A stretch of DNA of 44,985 nt from Phycisphaerae bacterium (GTDB lineage: Bacteria; Planctomycetota; Phycisphaerae; UBA1845; Fen-1342), in NCBI GenBank assembly GCA_028279405.1, contig JANQNU010000082.1, positions 1-44,985 of the forward strand, in the 5' to 3' direction. Below are positions 16,281 to 22,681 of the stretch, piece by piece. The notes below the pieces were generated by a model. That model searched no databases. It had not been told where the DNA came from and saw only the letters and a list, made by a program, of their open reading frames with translations. Within the stretch, counting starts at the first letter, position 1; every line of letters begins with the position of its first letter. The translations under genes and the position numbers were made by a program.

Positions 16281-17671
16281 TCCCGCACAAGCCGGTGTTC
16301 CCGTATCCGCTTCGGCGTGACCTGCCGATCACGGTCGGGCTGCAGGCATGGTACTCGCTTGCCGAGGGTAACGCGGGTGACATCTACGATTCCGTCGGTG
16401 GTGCATCGGCGACTCTCCGAAATCAGAGCGCGTCGTCAGCCTGGGTCTCCGGTCCCGCGGGGTACGCATTGCAATTGCTATTTGCGTCAAGCGGGTACCT
16501 CGACACCAGTCGGTCCGCGTTTGGGGGAACGGAACTATTCGCTGACTCGGCCGAGCAGTTCACGGTGCTCCTGCGAGCCAATCCAGCGAACATGCTCGGC
16601 ATGCTTGTAAGCCGCGGAGGGCTCGGAGGAACGTTCGGGTTGCTCGCGGCGGCTGGGTTCATCCAAGTTACGCTGCGCGGCACGTCAACGCCCATAGATG
16701 GCATCGACGGTGACTGGCATGACTATGTGATCACCTGGGACGGAAGTACTGCGCGCGCCTACGTCGACGCGCAGCTCGCCGCTACGCCCGCAGTGGGAGC
16801 CGAAGCCAAGCAGGCCAATGACCTGATTGTCGGCGCTGCAGACAGCGGGGCACCGGGCGTATTCCTGGACGCGGGCGTTGACCTACTAGGGGTCTGGGAT
16901 CGGGCGCTCGACGCAACCGAGATCGCATGGCTGCGCTTGAATGCCTACGGACTCACGTCGCCGAAAGGACTGGGCGTCCGTGCTTTGGCTGGTTTGCTCT
17001 CCGGCGGCGGGCACTTGCTCGTGCGCTGGAGTGGGGACAGGCTGCCGATCCCGTCGATCGACGGCTCGACGTCGCGATCCGCCGAGATTGTCGGGCATAT
17101 GCACGCTTCACAAGCCGAGTTGGTCGAATTCCCGCACGTCACGCATGACGAGGATGTCGTTTATCACTACGCGACCGTACAGGTGTCCGGGGGCGGGAAG
17201 CGCGGCAAGCTGCAAGTCGATGAAGTGTTGACGCGTGTGTACGACAAGGGCGTCCTCGTCGACCTGCTACCCAATACGCCATCGTGCCTTTCGGTTTCGG
17301 CGACGCCGGACCTGCGGCCAATCCTACGATGGATCTACAGCGGCAAGCGCGAGCGTGCGCTGCCGATTCGTTTCGATGTGTTCCAGGCTACGCGATCGAC
17401 GGACTTCAACTTCGACGCGCCGCTGGCCTCGGTGACGTTCAAAGAGGAGCAATCGCAGTACGAGTGGGTCGGGGCGCCGCTCTCAGTTGGCGAGGAACGG
17501 TTCTACACCGTGCGTGCAGTGACGGCCGGCGGCGTGTCGGGGCTGATCCCGCGCGTGGCGCTGTCACCATCGTCGTCCTACACCAGTGTCGATCGGTTTC
17601 AGACGGCGAGGCTGCGGATTCCGGATTCGACGCCGGAGGGCGTTACTGATCTTGTCGGAGAGGCGTTATAA
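16271..17671 (+). CDS. LamG / concanavalin A-like domain protein
   Basis: A 466-residue protein with a GTG start that overlaps the previous stop. Residues about 25-235 form a LamG-like jelly roll: ITVGLQAWYSLAEGNAGDIY, the strands around FTVLLRANPANMLGMLVSRG, DWHDYVITWDGSTARAYVDA, LIVGAADSGA and LLGVWDRALDATEIAWLRLN, which is the usual end of such domains. The rest (about 250-466) looks like two fibronectin-type segments with LPNTPSCLSVSATPDLRPIL and ERFYTVRAVTAGGVSGLIPR. LamG plus Fn3 proteins of this kind are typical of phage tail tips or fibres, and of surface binding. It has no signal peptide, which favours a phage-like structural part. No glycan ligand can be predicted. Confidence 0.75.
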   Translation: MGLIPHKPVFPYPLRRDLPITVGLQAWYSLAEGNAGDIYDSVGGASATLRNQSASSAWVSGPAGYALQLLFASSGYLDTSRSAFGGTELFADSAEQFTVLLRANPANMLGMLVSRGGLGGTFGLLAAAGFIQVTLRGTSTPIDGIDGDWHDYVITWDGSTARAYVDAQLAATPAVGAEAKQANDLIVGAADSGAPGVFLDAGVDLLGVWDRALDATEIAWLRLNAYGLTSPKGLGVRALAGLLSGGGHLLVRWSGDRLPIPSIDGSTSRSAEIVGHMHASQAELVEFPHVTHDEDVVYHYATVQVSGGGKRGKLQVDEVLTRVYDKGVLVDLLPNTPSCLSVSATPDLRPILRWIYSGKRERALPIRFDVFQATRSTDFNFDAPLASVTFKEEQSQYEWVGAPLSVGEERFYTVRAVTAGGVSGLIPRVALSPSSSYTSVDRFQTARLRIPDSTPEGVTDLVGEAL

Positions 17672-17700
17672 AGATGATAAACGAGAAAGGAGCCTCTCCG

Positions 17701-18234
17701 ATGTTGCTAGCCGATTCAACCACGACCGCCGCGTTGATTTCTGCCGTGGTGGCGATGATTGTCACTCCACTAACTGCATGGACTACTTTTGGCAGGTTCC
17801 GGAGCGAGCGTTGGTGGGACCTGCGATTGCAGGCGTATTCCAGGGTCATCGTAGCAATCCACACCATCTTCGAGAGCTTTGGTCAACTGGGTGTAGCCCA
17901 AGAAAAGGGAAGCACGAGTGAAGCCTATGACGACGAGAATCACCGGCGCGCGTGGGACGAACTTCACCAGGCCATCAATACGAGCGGGTTTCTTCTGTCG
18001 TCCGAAGCATCACAGGCGCTAGACGAGTTCACGGACGAGCACTACGACCATCATCAGCAAATGCACAAGTCGGGTGATTTCGCGACGTATCTGTACAACA
18101 CTAGATGCGAGCTTGAGCACCTTCTTCTGGTCATTCCAGAAATCGCCAGACGCGATCTAGGTGTTGATGGCGTAGGGTTCCTGAGGGGGTTTTTGCGTGC
18201 TATCAAGAGAAAACGACGACGGCAGAAGGTGTAG
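17701..18234 (+). CDS. Membrane protein with ERWWDLRxxAY motif, unknown function
   Basis: A 177-residue protein. One membrane segment near the N terminus (ALISAVVAMIVTPLTAWTTF, residues about 10-29) is followed at once by RSERWWDLRLQAYSRVIVAI and a long helical cytoplasmic part with many charged residues (YDDENHRRAWDELHQAI). The E-x-W-W-[DE]-x-[KR]-x2-A-Y signature occurs in many small membrane proteins of unknown role. The ATG at 17701 has AAAGGAG 8 bases upstream; the earlier ATG at 17674 has none. The stop is 1 base before the methyltransferase GTG, so they are one transcript. A membrane effector is possible, but that is inference. Confidence 0.65.
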   Translation: MLLADSTTTAALISAVVAMIVTPLTAWTTFGRFRSERWWDLRLQAYSRVIVAIHTIFESFGQLGVAQEKGSTSEAYDDENHRRAWDELHQAINTSGFLLSSEASQALDEFTDEHYDHHQQMHKSGDFATYLYNTRCELEHLLLVIPEIARRDLGVDGVGFLRGFLRAIKRKRRRQKV

Positions 18235-18235
18235 C

Positions 18236-18922
18236 GTGATTCAAGGTGACTGCCATGTTCTGATGCGTGCGATGCCGGCAAGCTCGATCGGCTTGGTCGT
18301 CACCGATCCGCCATACGGGATCGACTACCGTGACGGAGCCGGTCGGCGTATCGCGAACGACCACTCCCCGCAGATATGGTGGCTCGACCAAGCCTACCGC
18401 GTGCTGAAACTAGGGGCAGCCATCGCGTGCTTCTGCCGTTGGGACGTCGAGCAGGCGTTCGCGAGTGCGCTCAAGTGGGCCGGCTTCACACTTCGCAGTC
18501 AAGTCGTTTGGGACAAGCAGATTCACGGAAAGGGCGATCTGCGTCGCACGTTCGCGCCGCAGCACGAACTGATCCTCTTCGCGACCAAGGGGGCGAGGTT
18601 TTCGTTCAAGGCGGGGCGTCCGAAATCGATCATGCGGTTTCGGCGGCCGGGTCGCGAGCGCGTCCACCCGACCGAGAAGCCCGTCCCATTGCTCCGCGAA
18701 CTCGTGCGACGACTATCGACGAACGACCTGCCCGTGCTAGATCCGTTCTGCGGATCGGGCTCAACGGGGGAGGCGTGCGGACTGGAGGGTAAGCGGTTCG
18801 TCGGCATCGAGATCGACAAGGAGTATGCGCGGATCGCGCGTCGGAGGATCGCTCGGGCGACGCCTCGAACCCGGAAGGATAAGATGCGTGGCGGAAAGGA
18901 GAGACGCCATGCCGAAAAATAA
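18236..18922 (+). CDS. DNA methyltransferase, DPPY-type (beta class)
   Basis: Transfers a methyl group from S-adenosylmethionine to the amino group of adenine (or cytosine N4) in DNA. The order of motifs is beta class: DPPYG (motif IV, residues 24-28) comes first, then HPTEKP and DPFCGSGSTG (motif I, residues 169-178) and GIEIDKEY near the end. The 228-residue length fits short phage-type enzymes with no large target-recognition domain. The GTG at 18236 has AGAAGG 7 bases upstream and gives the usual start (VIQGDCHVLMRAMP); an in-frame GTG at 18197 lies inside the previous gene. The target sequence cannot be read. It overlaps the next gene by 14 bases; no restriction nuclease is adjacent. Confidence 0.9.
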   Translation: MIQGDCHVLMRAMPASSIGLVVTDPPYGIDYRDGAGRRIANDHSPQIWWLDQAYRVLKLGAAIACFCRWDVEQAFASALKWAGFTLRSQVVWDKQIHGKGDLRRTFAPQHELILFATKGARFSFKAGRPKSIMRFRRPGRERVHPTEKPVPLLRELVRRLSTNDLPVLDPFCGSGSTGEACGLEGKRFVGIEIDKEYARIARRRIARATPRTRKDKMRGGKERRHAEK

Positions 18923-19748
18923 GAAACCGCGTTGTTTTATCATGATGCCGATCTCAACTCCATCACACCTGGTCGAGCGGTACGGAGGTGACCCAAATCA
19001 CTTCCGGCATGTTTATGAATGCTTGATCGAGCCAGCCTTTGAGGGGCTCGAGGTAGAACCTGTCTATCCGGAAGCCAAGGGCGACGACGTTATTCATGAG
19101 CGCATTGTCCGGCGGATCGAGGAGTGCGAGTTCGCGATATGCGATATGTCCAGCTTGAATGCGAACGTCTTTTTTGAGCTCGGGTTGCGTACCGCGGCCA
19201 ACAAGCCCGCGGCGCTCATCATCGATCGAGACACTAACCGCATCCCATTCGATCTCGGGCTAGTCAATACTCATTACTACAACCATGACATGCGGGCGTT
19301 TGTCGTCAAGGACGAGATTCCGCGGTTGCGAGATCATCTTGCGGAGTCGTTTACGAACGGATCAGGCAATAAGCTATGGGAGCTCTTCAAGTTGCAGCGG
19401 GCATACGATGCCATTCCGACCGATGTGGCATCGGAACAGGACACCGTACTTTCGATGCTAAAGGATATTCATAGCTCAATGGGCGGTGGTCTTTCCAGTC
19501 AATCACCATCAAGGATTCGATTGAGAAGTGTCGTCTTTGTCGATCAAGCAGTGTTTGCAGTGAGGATGTTTATTCCGTCCACTCGCATGGCGCTTGCTAA
19601 GAAGATCGAAGACGTCGTAGGCGAGGGCAACGACTATTCTCTAGGGTTCTTTGATGTCAGAGTCAGCGTGGATACTTGGGTCTGCAGGGCGAACGTTTCC
19701 AAGCATCTCAACAGCATCGAGGTTCGGGAGCTTGAGGTAATACAGTAG
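18909..19748 (+). CDS. Nucleoside-deoxyribosyltransferase-like (TIR-like) domain protein
   Basis: A 279-residue protein. Residues 8-140 show RCFIMMPIS, then ERIVRRIEECEFAICDMSSL and NANVFFELGLRTAANKPAAL, followed by RIPFDLGLVNTHYYNHDM. The D-x-S-x-x-N-x-N-V-x-x-E-L-G pattern (Asp79, Glu90) is that of the nucleoside 2-deoxyribosyltransferase / TIR-like superfamily, a frequent effector fold in bacterial defence systems, where it may cleave nucleosides or NAD. Residues about 205-279 form a second unknown domain (IPSTRMALAKKIEDVVGEGN, LGFFDVRVSVDTWVCRAN). The ATG at 18909 follows AAAGGAG and lies inside the methyltransferase gene. The stop is 2 bases before the next gene. Catalysis is not proved by sequence; the family is assigned by motif alone. 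Confidence 0.7.
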   Translation: MPKNKKPRCFIMMPISTPSHLVERYGGDPNHFRHVYECLIEPAFEGLEVEPVYPEAKGDDVIHERIVRRIEECEFAICDMSSLNANVFFELGLRTAANKPAALIIDRDTNRIPFDLGLVNTHYYNHDMRAFVVKDEIPRLRDHLAESFTNGSGNKLWELFKLQRAYDAIPTDVASEQDTVLSMLKDIHSSMGGGLSSQSPSRIRLRSVVFVDQAVFAVRMFIPSTRMALAKKIEDVVGEGNDYSLGFFDVRVSVDTWVCRANVSKHLNSIEVRELEVIQ

Positions 19749-19750
19749 AC

Positions 19751-20126
19751 GTGTGGAACCCCGCTGATGTACAACGACTCCGCGATCACGAGCAGACCGT
19801 CCTGCGACGACACTTGCAGGACGGCGATGATCTGCTCGTGCAGCCCGGCGGCGGACCGGGATCGGCCCTCCAATCCTTCCGCCAAGCCATCGTGCAGCCC
19901 GGCGGCGTCCATAACACGACCGTTGACGTCAAGCTGATCGGCGAGGACGGGCCTCGCTGCGGGTGAGACGATCACCGGCGTCCGCTGCTTCGGGACCGAC
20001 TTCCAGAACCTGACCTCGGAGTTCTTGTTGCGTGAGAACACGCGCGTGTCGGTCGCCTATGACGGTGTCGTGGGCGAGTGGGTTTGCTTCGCCTGGTTCC
20101 ACGGGACCTGTCCGCCATCGAGGTAA
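19751..20126 (+). CDS. Small phage-like protein interrupted by a +1 frameshift
   Basis: Starts with GTG at 19751, two bases after the previous stop. Frame one reads RDHEQTVLRRHLQDGDDLLV and VDVKLIGEDG, then meets TGA at 19964. In the +1 frame the reading continues as AAGETITGVRCFGTDFQNLT, RVSVAYDGVVGEWVCFAWFH and ends at TAA 20126. The second part has no normal start and an in-frame stop at about 19937, so it cannot stand alone. The joint product would be about 125 residues. The cause may be a sequencing error in a G run, a real mutation, or programmed slippage at GGG-TGA. No family recognised. Confidence 0.5.
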
Positions 20127-20128
20127 CC

Positions 20129-20833
20129 ATGAAGGTTCAGCGATGCTCCGACAATCCGTGGAAGCTGCGACGTTGCCCGTCCAACGAGTGGAAGCGCGTG
20201 CGCTGCGGCGAGGCCTGCAACTTCTGCCGCCTGGCCTTCCAGCAAGATTCACCGTCGGTCGTCCGACTGACGATCGCGAACATCCCGCCGCCACCGCCCC
20301 GCCCGCCGGCGCCTGCGGGAGGCGGCGCGGTCGAGGCTTGGCAGGTCATCGGCACGCTCAACGGTACATGGGATCTGCAACGCCGCCCTTCGCTTGAGAT
20401 CGACGAGTTCGGCAACCCGCTCAACGCCTGCACTTGGAGTACTCCGGGCCAGATCGCCGTGGTCAACTACCAGCGGTATCGCCGTGTTGGTTTTCCACCT
20501 GAAGAAGAGATCCTTGAGAACAGTACGTGTTCCGTGTGGCACTACATCACGATCCAGAGCTTCTTGTCGTTCGACGGACCGGGTGTTGCGTGGCGACTTG
20601 GCCATCACCAGAACGAGGACAACCTACCGGGGTGCGAGTACGTACCGGGCGGTCCACCGTTCCCGCCAGGCACTGCGACGCTTGGAGCCGACACGATCGA
20701 CCTCCAGCCATATGGCCGCTGCTCGCCGTTGAACATCGTCACGGCAACCGAGGATGCGTTTGGCGAGCCCGGAGGCGGAGTCGATTGGGCACCTACCGTC
20801 CCGGTCACGTGGCGGCTGGAGACGTTCACATGA
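20129..20833 (+). CDS. Cys-rich protein with an N-terminal decapeptide repeat
   Basis: A 234-residue protein. The first 32 residues contain three related units, RCSDNPWKLR, RCPSNEWKRV and RCGEACNFCR, a Cys pattern that suggests metal binding or disulfide pairs. A Pro-rich linker follows (IPPPPPRPPAPAGGG), then a 165-residue beta-rich domain with Trp and Tyr (IGTLNGTWDLQRRPSLEIDE, QIAVVNYQRYRRVGFPPEEE, RLGHHQNEDNLPGCEYVPGG). The ATG at 20129 has GAGGT 5 bases upstream. The end overlaps the next gene by ATGA. No family recognised; a virion surface or tip protein is likely from its place in the run. Confidence 0.6.
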   Translation: MKVQRCSDNPWKLRRCPSNEWKRVRCGEACNFCRLAFQQDSPSVVRLTIANIPPPPPRPPAPAGGGAVEAWQVIGTLNGTWDLQRRPSLEIDEFGNPLNACTWSTPGQIAVVNYQRYRRVGFPPEEEILENSTCSVWHYITIQSFLSFDGPGVAWRLGHHQNEDNLPGCEYVPGGPPFPPGTATLGADTIDLQPYGRCSPLNIVTATEDAFGEPGGGVDWAPTVPVTWRLETFT

Positions 20834-21099
20834 GTTGTTGCGACGGTAATACTGTTGCGCTGCACGTCATCGACTTCGAGTCGCTTTGCGCCGGGTGCGA
20901 TCAGTTCAACATCGGGCACGCGAACCGACTCTTCCCAGACGGGGTTCCGGAGTGCCGGCTTGAGACAACGAGCACGGGCCAGCCTTGCTGGAGGGCGTTC
21001 GTGGCGAAAGCCAGCTCCGGCTGGCGGTGTTCGAATTGGGAGAACGATTCTACCGGCGAGAGCCTGGAGCCACGCGGGGCTTTGACGCGTGTATGCTGA
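20830..21099 (+). CDS. Small Cys-rich protein of unknown function
   Basis: An 89-residue protein whose ATG overlaps the preceding stop. It has nine Cys: a CC pair at positions 3-4, then LCAGCDQFNIG with a CxxC, and further single Cys in ECRLE, PCWRA, WRCSN and the final RVC. The CxxC and spacing suggest a zinc-binding or disulfide-bonded small domain. It closes the phage-like operon; the hairpin-rich region starts 30-50 bases later. No family recognised. Confidence 0.6.
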   Translation: MSCCDGNTVALHVIDFESLCAGCDQFNIGHANRLFPDGVPECRLETTSTGQPCWRAFVAKASSGWRCSNWENDSTGESLEPRGALTRVC

Positions 21100-21126
21100 T
21101 GAGGTGAGGTCGAGTGCGACTCTCAA

Positions 21127-21138
21127 TTGTGCTATAGT
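21127..21138 (+). promoter_or_regulatory. Candidate extended -10 promoter
   Basis: TTGTGCTATAGT: a TGC extension stands before TATAGT (21133-21138), a five-of-six -10 match. The -35 position (about 21110) is not recognisable. It would start a transcript just before the hairpin series. Confidence 0.35.
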
Positions 21139-21144
21139 ACAGAG

Positions 21145-21610
21145 TAGTGACCGCCCCGGATGGAGCCCGGGGCGGCCACAGGCGGCTAAGCCGCTCTTGG
21201 GTTATCCGTGGACGCTCACGCGTCCTGTAACATCAAGGCCAACAGCTGTGCTAGCCGAATAAGATCGGCGAGCGAGACCTTGATTACAATGTTAGCACTG
21301 ATGCTATCCATAGCATCTCCATGGTGTTAATGCCGCACCCCGGGGTGCTGACCACTCGGCGCACCCCGTGGGTGCATCCCATTCCAAGCATGGTCGTTAT
21401 CCGAGTGGATCGCCTATTGGTGGCGCACGGGGCCACGTTAGGTGGTTGAGGGGTGAACGCCGCAAATCCAGATTTCTCTGGGAATGTCTGGATTCTCGGT
21501 TGTTGAGCGCATCCTTACGCGATATCTTCATGCTGTTCCTGGTCTCCATTGCACGTGGCAGCCAGAACAATCGCCGGCCGAGGTGGATCAGACCTTGGTC
21601 GGTTTTTTTT
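21145..21610 (+). ncRNA. Candidate structured noncoding RNA
   Basis: The stretch has no good reading frame but many hairpins. Seen stems: CCGCCCCGG/CCGGGGCGG (21151-21175), GCGGC/GCCGC (21182-21194), GGACGC/GCGTCC (21210-21225), a long pair ATCAAGG/CCTTGAT (21232-21238 with 21278-21284) enclosing GCCGA/TCGGC (21254-21269), GATGCTA/TAGCATC (21300-21317), GCACCCCGGGGTGC (21335-21348), GCACCC/GGGTGC (21361-21375) and AATCCAGA/TCTGGATT (21465-21494). It begins after an extended -10 and closes at an intrinsic terminator. A transcript of about 470 bases would fit. It may also be the 3' untranslated end of the phage-like operon. No known RNA family was recognised by eye. Confidence 0.45.
21574..21610 (+). 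terminator. Intrinsic terminator
   Basis: CCGGCCGAGG (21574-21583) pairs with CCTTGGTCGG (21593-21602) over ten pairs, two of them G-U, around a nine-base loop, followed directly by eight T (21603-21610). It ends the + strand transcription of the island. Confidence 0.85.
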
Positions 21611-22083
21611 GCAAAACGTCCTCGACGTCTACGGGAACAATAATGCGCGCGCAGTCCCCAAAATACAAGTGCAACTTTCACACAAACGTCGTAGTGGAAA
21701 CTGTGTCTAGGGACAGGCTTTCCTACACAGCGCGGCGTATTCGCACCTGAAATTGCAACGAGCGCACCCCCAAGGCCACCAAAAGGCGCAATCACGATGT
21801 ACCGGATGTGGTCGTTTGAGTTGGGCAACGATTTGGTTCGATCAAGTTTCCGGTGGGTCGAACTCGTGGTGTCAGCGGTCGCCAATCTGAATCTCGTTGC
21901 GAATCCACCCGGCGCCTCCAACCGGTACGGAGTTCGCTCGCAAGCTGGTAATGTAGGCAAACCTCCCTGCAGATTTTTTCTTTGCTTTTTTCGTGGCCAG
22001 TTAGGGTGGATTCTTGGCCACTATTCGGGTGGATTCACATCCACATATCGACAGGCATTCAATTGTGAAATCCGGGAATTTTC
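21611..22083. other. Gap before the BlaI promoter; no supported gene
   Basis: No convincing frame. A minus-strand frame of 187 codons (21960-21397) crosses the terminator and hairpins and does not read like protein. Two Py-rich T runs occur at 21973-21991. A tandem repeat TGGCCA-N4/6-GGGTGGATTC lies at 21994-22036 (GGGTGGATTC at 22004-22013 and 22027-22036), 48-90 bases upstream of the BlaI promoter. Confidence 0.5.
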
Positions 22084-22131
22084 TTGACTGGCTCCTACAG
22101 GCGTCGTAGTCTATTCCTCCGACAGGTGTAG
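22084..22131 (+). promoter_or_regulatory. Promoter and two BlaI-type operators
   Basis: TTGACT (22084-22089) and TAGTCT (22107-22112) are 17 bases apart. Between them lies CTACAGGCGTCG (22095-22106), and 8 bases after the -10 is CGACAGGTGTAG (22120-22131), nearly its inverse. Both match the CTACA-NN-TGTAG style site of BlaI/MecI/CopY repressors, so the BlaI gene should repress itself and the M56 gene. Confidence 0.7.
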
Positions 22132-22265
22132 GAGTTCGTCCAGGAAGTGTGTTCGTCGCGATGCGGGGTGTTGACCCGTCTTGGTGGTGACGGTGTGTCT
22201 GTCCGGGCAGGCCTGTGTCGGTCGGGCCGCGGCTTCTACGCGGTGGATGGAGGTTCGCAGAAAGC

Positions 22266-22661
22266 ATGTCCGAGATTGAACTGGGAGCGGCGGAGCTCGA
22301 GGTGCTGAAGGTCCTTTGGGACCTGGGACCGGCGCCCGTGCGCGACGTTCTGGCCGAGTTGAAACGTCAGGGGCGTGATTTGGCCTATACCACGGTCCAG
22401 ACGTTCCTGACGCGATTGGAGCAGAAAGGGTGTGTTCGGAGCGATCGTTCCGGGCATGCGTTCGTGTATTCGCCGACGGTTTCACGCGACGTGATCAGCC
22501 GATCGCGGTTGCGGTCGTTGGTGGACGAGCTGTTCGACGGTGCGACGGGGGCCCTTGTGTTGCACTTGGTCAAGAACGAGCGGCTGAGCGCGCGAGAGAT
22601 TCGCGAGCTACACGATTTGATCGAGAAGCTCGACAAAGGCCGACGGAATCCGAAGTCCTGA
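22266..22661 (+). CDS. blaI: BlaI/MecI/CopY family repressor
   Basis: A 131-residue winged-helix repressor. The N-terminal domain shows LGAAELEVLKVLWDLGPAPV and the recognition part LAYTTVQTFLTRLEQKGCVR, then the wing SDRSGHAFVYSPTVSRD. The C-terminal helices (SLVDELFDGATGALVLHLVK) form the dimer. In known pairs a membrane M56 peptidase (BlaR1/MecR1) causes cleavage of this repressor after a signal; here the M56 gene follows 20 bases later. The cleavage-site region (Asn-Phe in BlaI) is not clearly present. The ATG at 22266 has only AGAAAG before it. Its promoter carries two matching operators, so autoregulation is likely. The inducing signal is unknown; a beta-lactamase gene is not in the window. 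Confidence 0.92.
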   Translation: MSEIELGAAELEVLKVLWDLGPAPVRDVLAELKRQGRDLAYTTVQTFLTRLEQKGCVRSDRSGHAFVYSPTVSRDVISRSRLRSLVDELFDGATGALVLHLVKNERLSAREIRELHDLIEKLDKGRRNPKS

Positions 22662-22681
22662 TCCAGACAGGGGCAGATGCG

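Noticed and set aside
18236..18922. Complete restriction-modification system
   Set aside because: No nuclease motif (PD-ExK, HNH, GIY-YIG) occurs next to the methyltransferase; the HNH gene at 40482 is 21 kb away and of a housekeeping type.
21145..21385. A tRNA, tmRNA or prophage attachment site
   Set aside because: No cloverleaf with a T-arm GTTCGA-type loop and no CCA end could be drawn; stems are unlike tRNA lengths. No matching repeat at the left side of the island was found.
21397..21960. A 187-codon minus-strand frame in the gap before BlaI
   Set aside because: It crosses the terminator and several hairpins, has no ribosome site, and is Arg/Pro/Ser-rich without any motif.
22430..22681. 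Upstream extension of the M56 frame across the BlaI gene
   Set aside because: It overlaps almost half of a clear BlaI gene. The ATG at 22682 starts the first membrane segment and lies at normal operon distance.
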